Source: Rachicladosporium sp. CCFEE 5018
Taxonomy: Eukaryota > Ascomycota > Dothideomycetes > Cladosporiales > Cladosporiaceae
DNA length: 25,669 nt
Assembly (NCBI GenBank): GCA_002077045.2
Contig: KZ111140.1
Location: 1,165,212 to 1,190,880, forward strand
Direction: 5' to 3'
Shown here: piece after piece, positions 17,932-25,669 of the stretch
Layout: the number at the start of each line of letters is the position of its first letter
Position numbering within the stretch: the stretch's first letter is position 1
Translations under genes and position numbers: made by a program
The notes under the pieces: generated by a model
The model's database searches: none
What the model saw: only the letters and a program-made list of their open reading frames with translations
Told to the model about the DNA's origin: nothing

Positions 17932-19057
17932 AAGCTGCCGTGTACTTGAAGTGCTGCCGATATGCAGTCAAATGCAGGGCTTCGACGGACTATAGATCGG
18001 CTGTTCCTGCAGTACAGTCTGGATTTGATCATCAGATCGTCTGCACGTGGGCGAGATCGCACGGCCAATTGTCAGTGCCTTGCTAATTCAACATCGCTCG
18101 TCTGGGCTTGATCGATGGGATGAAGCTTTACGGTGCGCATCCGCTGAGCATAAGCGATCGACAGAGTCGAGCTTGATCGAGGCGCTCAATGACCTGAGGT
18201 CTTGCGGCCATTAGGCGCAACTGGCGCTGCGAATGGGCGGTGCTGAATGTCGCAAGCATTCCGCAGCAGGGTGAATACCCGGATTCGGCAGGCCATCATG
18301 CTGTGGTCTCAGCTTCATACTCGCGCTCATTTGACAGAGGATGCGACGATCGAGGACTTTAGGACCATTGGCCCCCAGGTCTACCACGCTCTGCGGCTGA
18401 GTCTGAGACACCCCGCTTGGCATCCGGACCCAACATGCATACCTCGTCCGGAGCGGCACCCACTGCTATGCGACACATATTGCGACAGAAGTATAGCACA
18501 TCATTTGACATGGCGACGACCGCGGCAGTCCAATCCGTCAAAGGCCGGTGAGCGCGCGCAACGGTAACTGACGGCGATTGTGCTACGACACCAGAACATT
18601 GCGGGCTTCGGCGTCTGAAGAGAGTTCGAACTCCATGTATAAGCCAGTGTCATGCAAACAAGCTTCTCGCTCAAGCACCGGGGACATACGTGCGCTCACG
18701 CCTACGTCCGGTCCTGGCCTGTCTAACATGGTCGTACTGGTGAGACAATGTCGCAGGGTCCAGCGCACAGCATTCCGCCTGTACTACGCCTAGGCCAATG
18801 CGAGTGCGACATGGTCGTATTGTCACCTGCACACGTGGCACTGCGGTGTTGGCAGTTGGACGGGGAGAGTAGTGCTTGTGCACCGCGATTCCAATGTGGG
18901 TGCTCTCGGCGACTGAGTGGCAGGGGTAGTAAGCATTGCATAAGGGAAGTGTACTTAGGTATAGGTCTGCCCAGGTCCTCGTGTCCGGACGACGGCGCCT
19001 AAGGCACGAAAGTTGCTCATTCTCTCTCCCGCTCTCTCCGTTGTCACATCCACAGTG
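17932..19057. promoter_or_regulatory. Intergenic: oxidase promoter (copy B)
   Basis: The counterpart of 2482-3591, strongly diverged but with the same landmarks: CACGTG at 18044-18049, the TCCGGAGCGGCA block near 18445, CACGTG at 18832-18837, and the TAAGGGAAGTGTACTTAG block near 18940-18960. An open frame at 18247-18567 is not preserved in copy A and is not called. Confidence 0.6.
18832..18837. promoter_or_regulatory. Conserved CACGTG E-box upstream of the oxidase (copy B)
   Basis: It lies 226 bases before the oxidase ATG, against 225 in copy A, and survives in a promoter where much of the surrounding sequence has changed. Confidence 0.4.
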
Positions 19058-20887
19058 ATGCTGCTCACTTCCCTCCTCATCGGCAGTCTAACCTGGGCCT
19101 TTGCCTCCGCTGTGCCAGGCAAGCCCTTCAACAAGCCACGACCGCACGGAGATGACTTCGTGCCGGATCAAGTCCTACGCGTTAGCTATCAGCAAGTCAC
19201 TACGGCATGCCAGACCCGGATGTCTGTGGTTGTCAACGGTACCACGCCGGGCCCTGTCATCCGCATCGCAGCAGGCAAGACCAGCTGGATCAGAGTCTAC
19301 AATGACATGACCGATCAGAACACAACAATGCACTGGCATGGCCTGAGTCAGCGTACGGCCATCTTCTCCGACGGCACTCCACTACGGTCACAATGGCCGA
19401 TCGCGCCGCTGCACTTCTTCGACTACGAGATTGCGCCCCTTGCTGGTGATGCTGGCACGTACTTCTACCACTCACATGTTGGCTTTCAAGCGCACACATC
19501 CAGTGGTCCTCTGATCGTCACCGACAATGGTCCGCCACCTTACCGATACGACGGCGAGAGAATCATCGAGTTTGGCGACTTCTTCAACGCGACTGATGCT
19601 TCCATCGAACATGGCTTGCTTGCCAATCCTTTCGTCTGGTCTGGCGAGACGCACGGCGTGCTGATCAACGGCCTCGGTGTGGCCACGGGCTCCGTCGGAG
19701 GTACAGCAGGTTGCGTTCTGCCAGTCATCGACGTCGAGCCTGATAAGACTTATCGGTTTCGGTTCATTGGTGCCACGGCGCTGTCAATGGTGCAATTTGG
19801 CATCGCGGGACACGACAAGTTTACCATCATTGGCGCAGACGGTCAGTATACAAAGCCGTACGACGTACGCTACATGCAAGTCTCCACTGGCCAGCGATTC
19901 GAGGTGCTCTTCAAGACGAAGAGCAGGGCAGACCTAGACAACCAGACGGACTACATGATGCAGTGGGAAACCCGAGAGCGTCCAGCAGTGTATCGCGGCT
20001 TTGGCGTGCTGCGATATTGCGATGCCACACCTGTCATCACCACCGCGCCTTCGACGCCGCCACTCACCTTCTCGAACATCACCTACAACTGGGCCGAGTA
20101 CGCCCTCCAACCCCTCAAGCCGAACAACTTTCCCACCGCAAGCCAAGTAACCCGTAGAGTCAAAATCCGCAACCGCCAAATGAGCGCAAACAACGCCAGC
20201 GTCATCTGGGCAGCTAGCGGGCTCCAATGGATCGACACCACAGCCCCGTCCGGCAAACCCTACCTCGTCAGCATCTACGAAAACGGTCCCTCCGCGATCC
20301 CAAACTACACCAAAGCTCTGGAAAATTACGGCTGGGATCCTGTGACTACGGCATGGCCGGCGAAAATTGGCGAGGTCCTGGAAATTGTTATCTACAACCA
20401 GCCTTCGATCGTGAAAAACAATTATGGGCTTGACTTTCACCCGTTCCATGCTCATGGTGGGCACTACTATGATATTGGGAGCGGGAATGGGACGTATGAT
20501 CCTGCTGCCAATGAGCTGAAGTTGAAGGGCTACCATCCGGTGCTGAGGGATACGACGAATCTGTATCGATATACTAGTGCGCAGACTGTGGACTCGCTTG
20601 CTGGGTGGCGGGCGTGGAGGATCAGAGTCGAGGATGCTGGTGTGTGGATGGTGAGTGCCTCGAACATTTCCTGTCATGTCGTTGAAGAATCGATGCTGAC
20701 ACATTGACAGATCCACTGCCACATTCTGCAACACATGATCATGGGTATGCAGACAGTCTGGGTGATGGGCGACTATGAGCAGATCGCTAGCATCCAGCAC
20801 TACGACGCTGCAGGCTACATCGAGTACGGCGGCAGCGCATATGGCAATGACTCGTACACGCCGTCGTATGTGCATCAATTTAGCTAG
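19058..20887 (+). CDS. Secreted multicopper oxidase, fungal ascorbate-oxidase/laccase family (copy B)
   Basis: Exons 19058-20650 and 20711-20887 give 589 residues, the same length and numbering as copy A, with all copper ligands kept (HWHG 92-95, HSH 138-140, HPFHAHG 461-467, HCHILQHMIMGM 533-544). The signal peptide is MLLTSLLIGSLTWAFASAV; the mature N-terminus differs clearly from copy A (GKPFNKPRPHGDDFVPDQ). The first 700 bases differ by about 14%, mostly at silent sites. After about 19755 the difference falls to about 3%, and roughly half of those changes are replacements (for example G to D, R to Q and T to M). Confidence 0.93.
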
Positions 20888-21185
20888 ACCTGATTACTGT
20901 CAACCCATTAGAATGTCAACAAAGATTGGACCTCTCAGCGACTCCGCATGAGGGAGAATGGTGACATATGCAGCGCCACGATGGTGTACACGCATCTACC
21001 CTGTCGGCGAGAGTCTTGTCCCATCTGGGGGTTCTATGGGGCAGCATGAGCACCAGCTGTTCGTCCTCGCAGTGCAGTGTACACTACCAGCATGGACGGT
21101 GAGCACTACGCGAGCGACCCGCTTACATTGTCATTTGGGTTCATGTATAGCCGTATGAGGCTGATGTGTACACATCGTGGAGTAT

Positions 21186-22964
21186 CTAACATGTCTTCTC
21201 CAAAACTTGCTCGGATACTTTGACGAGCTGGTCGAAGACCTGGCGAATGTACTTTTCTTCCGCTAATGGGTTTGCTGACACCACGCGAATGGCGAAGACT
21301 TCATCAATGACGGTGGAAGTCAGGAAGAACTCCTTGCGTTCGTCGATGATACTGTAGACAACCTTCGTGGCTTCGTTTGCAGCGGCGACGTCATCGTTCT
21401 TGGTAGCCGGAATGATGGTGACATGGCTGTCCTGATCTGACCGAGGATCTGCTCCATTCGCCGTCGTGTGTCCTATTGATACGGGCTGTCTTCGCCGAGC
21501 ATTGACAGTGAACACGGTGAGGGCATAGGCAGGTGGAGTGAGCATCGTGAATAGATCGTCTCTGGATCGTACGAGATCCGCAAAGAGGTTCCCCAGATTG
21601 ATGTGATGCTGTACGTGCTGCTGGAGTCCACTAACGCCCCATGTCCGCAGTACGAACCAGACTTTGAGCGCCCGGAAGCGTCGTCCCAGTGGAATCTGCC
21701 AGTCTCTGTAATCTGTGACGAGTCCACTGTCGGTGAATTGATTCTTGAGGTACGCTGGGGTAATGCTCAACGCATCTGTAAGATCCTTCCGCTTCTGGAC
21801 GTAGAGGCAAGATGCGTCAAAGTTCGTCAACAGCCACTTGTGCATGTTAATGTCGAACGAGTCGACGAACGAGAGCTGCGCTGAGAGGTGCTGGTACTCG
21901 GGCAGGACTAGCGCAGCGCCAGCCCAAGCAGCATCACAATGAATCCACAGATCAGGGTAGTCTTTGACTACTTCTGCGATTGAGGCAAAATCATCCACTG
22001 CGCATGTATTGGTAGTCCCTAAAGTGATCGTCAGGTAGTAAGATTGTAGGCCTTTTGTAGTCAGCTCCTCTAGCTTGGCTCGTAGACTTGCACCAGTCAA
22101 GGCATAGTCGTCTTTCCGTGCGGTGGCAATGCTTCGATAGCGAGTGCCCGCAATGACTGCACCTTTCTTGGTACTTGAGTGGGATTGCTCAGATCCCAGA
22201 GCCACGAGCTTAGACCGAATCTCACATGCTCGATCTTCCGACTCCTCGTCGTCAGTCATGCCTTCGCGCTCAAGCTGCCGTCTCACGAATCGTTCCCGCG
22301 CAGCAATCATGCAAGTCACAATCGCCTCACTTGCTGAACCCTGGATCACGCCGCCACCCTGTCCACTCGACATGAACGCCTTGGACAACGCAAGGATCTG
22401 TGCTAGCCAGTCCAGAACCACAGTCTCTAGCTCGGTGACAACCGGTGAGCAGATCCAGTTGAACGCCGGTGCAGTCAGAGCAGCGCTCCACATCTCCCCA
22501 AGGATGCCTGGATACGTGCTGCTGGCGGAGAAGAACGCCATGTACTTCGGATGCTGCCAGTGTGTGACTCCAGGCATGATCTTCGCTTCGATGTCGTTGG
22601 CGATGTCTTGCCATGGCTCGCCGTCTTGAGGTGCGTGTGACGGTAGGAGTTTCTGTAGATAGCCGGGTGAGATCGATGGTAGAACAGGACGGTCCTCTAT
22701 CGTCGAGTAGTATTTCTCGATATCCTGAACGGCGTTGGTGGCGGCGTTGATGAATTGCTGACCAGTAAGTCCAAGTGGAGGGACTGTCCGTCCATCGACC
22801 TCGGACGACGTCCCATGGCCATTACCATTGACAAGATCCTCCGTCATATCACCTATGGCTGGGAGAGAAGGGAGTGTTGAATCAGTCGGTGCTGCCGTCT
22901 CAATGGAGGCAGTTGCGTGGCCCGTGCCCTTGTTCGAGCGATCAACCAGGTGAACGGAGTCCAT
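21186..22964 (-). CDS. Aromatic-L-amino-acid (tyrosine/DOPA) decarboxylase, intact (copy B)
   Basis: A single uninterrupted 592-residue frame starting at the ATG of MDSVHL and ending ...EQVLEKTC. PLP-site residues are as in copy A: H262 in SHSSTKKGA, D344 in HCDAAWAG and K376 in NMHKWLLTNFD. The conserved domain begins near LTGQQFINAATNAVQDIEKYY after a 65-residue extension rich in T, S and G. It has no obvious targeting signal and is probably cytosolic. Substrate choice among tyrosine, DOPA and tryptophan cannot be read from sequence. The longer in-frame extension upstream starts at GTG and is not used here. It is the only complete copy of the enzyme in this window. Confidence 0.92.
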   Translation of the reverse strand: MDSVHLVDRSNKGTGHATASIETAAPTDSTLPSLPAIGDMTEDLVNGNGHGTSSEVDGRTVPPLGLTGQQFINAATNAVQDIEKYYSTIEDRPVLPSISPGYLQKLLPSHAPQDGEPWQDIANDIEAKIMPGVTHWQHPKYMAFFSASSTYPGILGEMWSAALTAPAFNWICSPVVTELETVVLDWLAQILALSKAFMSSGQGGGVIQGSASEAIVTCMIAARERFVRRQLEREGMTDDEESEDRACEIRSKLVALGSEQSHSSTKKGAVIAGTRYRSIATARKDDYALTGASLRAKLEELTTKGLQSYYLTITLGTTNTCAVDDFASIAEVVKDYPDLWIHCDAAWAGAALVLPEYQHLSAQLSFVDSFDINMHKWLLTNFDASCLYVQKRKDLTDALSITPAYLKNQFTDSGLVTDYRDWQIPLGRRFRALKVWFVLRTWGVSGLQQHVQHHINLGNLFADLVRSRDDLFTMLTPPAYALTVFTVNARRRQPVSIGHTTANGADPRSDQDSHVTIIPATKNDDVAAANEATKVVYSIIDERKEFFLTSTVIDEVFAIRVVSANPLAEEKYIRQVFDQLVKVSEQVLEKTC

Positions 22965-22966
22965 CC

Positions 22967-23008
22967 TTACACTTGAAATACACGTGGTCCGCACGACCTC
23001 TTACCCAT
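22967..23008 (-). promoter_or_regulatory. Upstream ORF before the decarboxylase (copy B)
   Basis: A 13-codon ORF, MGKRSCGPRVFQV, with stop TAA two bases before the main ATG, in the same position and length as copy A. Five base differences separate the two copies, three of them replacements, so architecture rather than peptide sequence is kept. Confidence 0.4.
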
Positions 23009-23121
23009 GCTAACGATCCAGAGCCCACGTTGGATAGATCACATTGGCGACGCGACACTGGAAGCGCTTGATGCTCGAGATAGGGCACTGTGCCATTGCC
23101 TGATCTGCATTGCCCTTCGAT

Positions 23122-24891
23122 ATGAGTGCTCCACTTGACCTCGCAGAATTGGCACGCGAGCGCATGGCACGCGAAGCTACGAAGAAACGTGCACGCGATG
23201 AGCCAGTTTCGCCTCCACCATCACGAAAAACTCCAAAGCTGGAATCATCCACAATCACATTCGACAGCGGAGCTAGGCTTGTCTCCCTCTCTTCGGTCGT
23301 AGACAGCCAACAGCGATCTAGGAAGTCTGCAGTGGCTAACGCAGCCAATGCTCGTCTGAGAACTGCCAACGTATCACTGCCTACTCCTCCCTCCACCGAG
23401 AGTACCGCGCTCCCAGATTCGGCTTCGCGTCCTTCAGGCTCCCTCGCCTTCCCAAAGGGCGTTGTCAGGAAGACCTGGGCTCTCGGCCATCCTCGCGACG
23501 GCACCGACATAAAGCTCGAAGAAGTCCTGGAACCACTCACTCTTCGCACAGCAGTCCTTAGCGCCTTCCAATGGGACCCCACTTGGCTTCTCGCGAAATT
23601 GCGCCGGTCGCAGACAAAATGTATCTTCGTCATGCAGGCTAAGACTTTCGAGGAACGGGAGCAGATCGCCGAAGCGCAAGTCGAGAACTCGTCGTGGTTG
23701 AGATTCGTGTTTCCTTCCATGGAGAACGGCGTAAACTGTATGCATAGCAAGTTGATGCTACTGTTCCATCCGGAAAAGCTGAGGATCGCTGTACCGACTG
23801 CGAATCTGCTAGACTTTGATTGGGGTGAGACGGGCGTCATGGAGAATAGTGTGTGGCTTATTGATCTGCCGCGACTACCTGAGGGGAGGAAGATAGAGGA
23901 AAAGGAGCTGACGGAGTTTGGGAAAGAGCTAATGTTCTTTATGCGCAAAGCTGGGTATCCACAGGATGTCCTGGACGGAGTTTCAGGCTTCGACTTTGCT
24001 GGCACAGCCGGAGTTGCATTCGTTCACACCGTCGGCGGTATGTCATACGGCGCAGACGCCGAGCGTACCGGCCTTCCTGGTCTTGCACGCGCAGTCCGCA
24101 ACCTAGACCTCGTAGCTAGAGACATCGAGATTGAATTCGCAGCCTCCTCGATCGGCTCTTTGAACGGCGAATACCTCTCCCACTTCCATGCTGCCGTCTC
24201 GGGCGAAGACATGATCGCTCGCGCGTCCTCCGCTGCATCAGCCGCGAAGGCGAACTTCTTCACGGCTAAGAAATCCTCACCCAGTGATCACAGCATACGA
24301 GACAAGATCCGGATCTACTTCCCGACCAAGGAAACGGTGCAAGACTCCACAGCCGGCGCGGCAGGGACGATCTGCCTGAACAGGAAATGGTTCGAGAGCA
24401 TGGCTTTCCCGCGACGGTGTTTTCGGGACTACATCTCAATGCGGCCAGGACTGCTGAGTCACAATAAGATCTTGTACGCGCGAGGACGTCGGAAAGCAGC
24501 CTCGATCAGCCCAGCCCAGGACACTCAGGAGGACTCAGAGACCGAGGACGAGGGAGAGACATCGGCTGCACCAAGTGCTGGGAAAGCCGATGCAGCAGCA
24601 GAGCGCGCTAGTGGTCAGGTAGCGTGGGCGTACGTCGGCTCGTCGAACATGTCGGAGTCCGCTTGGGGAAAGCTGGTCTACGATAAGAAGGCCAAGGAGT
24701 GGAAAGTTACGTGCAGGAATTGGGAGTGTGGTGTACTAATGCCCGTGCTCACCGGAAGGGAGGCAAACTGGGATTCTACGAATGACCTGGCAGATATGAG
24801 TGTGTTTGATGGAGTAGTGAAACCACCATTCATGATACCCGGTGTGGAGTACGATGGCAGGGAGCCGTGGTACTTCCAGGAGAAACACTGA
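23122..24891 (+). CDS. tdp1: Tyrosyl-DNA phosphodiesterase 1 (copy B)
   Basis: A 589-residue product with both HxK motifs (H208/K210 in MHSKLMLLFH, H447/K449 in SHNKILYARG) and the SSNMSESAWGK motif. I count about 16 residue differences from copy A, mostly in the disordered N-terminus and the acidic insert after the second HxK. The ATG at 7455 that opens an overlapping upstream ORF in copy A is ATA here. Both copies appear functional. Confidence 0.93.
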   Translation: MSAPLDLAELARERMAREATKKRARDEPVSPPPSRKTPKLESSTITFDSGARLVSLSSVVDSQQRSRKSAVANAANARLRTANVSLPTPPSTESTALPDSASRPSGSLAFPKGVVRKTWALGHPRDGTDIKLEEVLEPLTLRTAVLSAFQWDPTWLLAKLRRSQTKCIFVMQAKTFEEREQIAEAQVENSSWLRFVFPSMENGVNCMHSKLMLLFHPEKLRIAVPTANLLDFDWGETGVMENSVWLIDLPRLPEGRKIEEKELTEFGKELMFFMRKAGYPQDVLDGVSGFDFAGTAGVAFVHTVGGMSYGADAERTGLPGLARAVRNLDLVARDIEIEFAASSIGSLNGEYLSHFHAAVSGEDMIARASSAASAAKANFFTAKKSSPSDHSIRDKIRIYFPTKETVQDSTAGAAGTICLNRKWFESMAFPRRCFRDYISMRPGLLSHNKILYARGRRKAASISPAQDTQEDSETEDEGETSAAPSAGKADAAAERASGQVAWAYVGSSNMSESAWGKLVYDKKAKEWKVTCRNWECGVLMPVLTGREANWDSTNDLADMSVFDGVVKPPFMIPGVEYDGREPWYFQEKH

Positions 24892-25206
24892 TTGGGGAGC
24901 TCAATGTAATTTATTGACCATTTGGTCGAGCCTGCGCTCCCAAAGTAAGGTAGCTTCTCTACACGAACTGCATCGTGGGGTATCATATATGCGTCTGCGG
25001 CTCCATTGCACGATCGCTGCCGCGTCGTGCAGACACTTGGTAGCCGTCTGCTCCGAGAGAGTACGCAGGGTAGCCTTTCCCTGTCTTCTTCGCCTGTGCT
25101 CATGCTCGCCACTGAGCAATTTCCGGCCCCCATACGTCGACATCTCGAGTACGCCTCCATATGGAGCGTCCAACTTCGTGTCCCTGTCTTACTTCATGCC
25201 TCGATC
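24892..25206. other. Convergent intergenic region, TDP1 and SNF4 3' ends (copy B)
   Basis: Nearly identical to 9313-9627. I see only 3' untranslated sequence. Confidence 0.6.
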
Positions 25207-25669
25207 TCATGTCTCGCCATCGTCCCCTAGCGGACTGTTGAGCGTATAGTCCAGGATATCGCTCAGCGACAACAATCCCACAAGCCTCGTGTTCTCGTCA
25301 ATGACCACCAGCCGATGCACGCGCGACTTGCGGATCGTGTCGAAGATCGTGTCCAGCCGATCGTTGAGCGTGCACGTGTAGATGCCAGGGAAATCCTGTA
25401 ATTCATTAGCTCACCCATTCTCCACCCCGGCACAACCGAACCACTCACCTCCGGCCTCTTCTCCAACGCCTTCCCCACAGTCAACTGCAAATTATCATAA
25501 TCCCCTCCCTTGATAAGAGCAATCACATCCACCGCCTCAAACACATTCAACACAACCCCACCCTCCTTATCCAGTATCGGCACACAGCTAATACTCCTCC
25601 GCACCAACGCATTTATGACTTCCATCACCGGACTGTCCATGAACGCATAGCTCAGATTGTCGTAAGAGC
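25207..25669 (-). CDS. snf4: SNF4, AMPK gamma subunit, 5' part cut by window end (copy B)
   Basis: Exon 3 is 25395-25207, and the end of exon 2 runs from the window edge (25669) to 25449, with a GTGAGT...ATTACAG intron at 25448-25396. The visible residues cover the third and fourth CBS repeats and match copy A. The truncation is only the window boundary. Confidence 0.93.

Larger units (their letters stand above)
15441..25669. repeat. Copy B of the duplicated locus, pairs with 1-10090
   Basis: Collinear with copy A from its first base. The coordinate offset is 15440 in vac8 and 15579 by SNF4, and the shift of 139 bases arises mainly in non-coding sequence around the microprotein and the oxidase promoter. 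Gene order, orientation and all comparable introns are preserved. The copy continues past the window end. Confidence 0.95.

Noticed and set aside
18247..18567. A 106-codon plus-strand frame in the copy B oxidase promoter
   Set aside because: Copy A lacks a matching frame, and the sequence differences there do not favour silent sites.

Overview
The window is nuclear DNA of a filamentous or black-yeast ascomycete. The genes have short spliceosomal introns (about 50-65 bases, GTATGT/GTGAGT donors, CTGAC-like branch points), and the proteins are typical Pezizomycotina orthologues: Vac8, ascorbate-oxidase-like multicopper oxidase, Tdp1, Snf4, Ptc1 and Vps2. A Dothideomycete with a duplicated genome, such as Hortaea werneckii, would fit, but that is inference only.

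The window consists of two contigs joined by a run of 100 N (15341-15440). The left contig (copy A) carries, in order: vac8 (+, 5' end missing), an unrecognised 36-residue spliced microprotein (+), a secreted multicopper oxidase (+), an aromatic amino acid decarboxylase (-, frameshifted), TDP1 (+), SNF4 (-), PTC1 (-) and VPS2 (-, first exon lost in the gap). The right contig (copy B) starts at exactly the same base of the same vac8 intron as position 1. It repeats the order vac8, microprotein (frameshifted), oxidase, decarboxylase (intact), TDP1, SNF4, and is cut by the window end. Copy A 1-10090 therefore pairs with copy B 15441-25669. They look like homeologous or allelic versions of one locus placed in tandem by scaffolding; a true tandem duplication is not excluded.

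The paired copies allow a two-sequence evolutionary reading. Most of the locus differs by about 2-3%, and the first 983 bases are identical. A block from about 2110 to 4290 (microprotein, oxidase promoter, first part of the oxidase gene) differs by about 14% in coding sequence, with a sharp edge inside the oxidase gene. Inside that block, a 36-codon gene split by one intron has 15 silent codon differences and no amino acid replacement, plus a TAA/TAG stop swap. This is strong sequence evidence for a real, previously unlisted small protein. Each copy also carries one single-base frameshift in a different gene: the decarboxylase in A and the microprotein in B.

Most genes are housekeeping: vacuole inheritance (Vac8), DNA-adduct repair (Tdp1), energy sensing (Snf4), stress signalling (Ptc1) and ESCRT-III (Vps2). 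The oxidase and the decarboxylase are convergent neighbours and could both touch phenolic or aromatic-amine metabolism, but nothing in the sequence proves a link.
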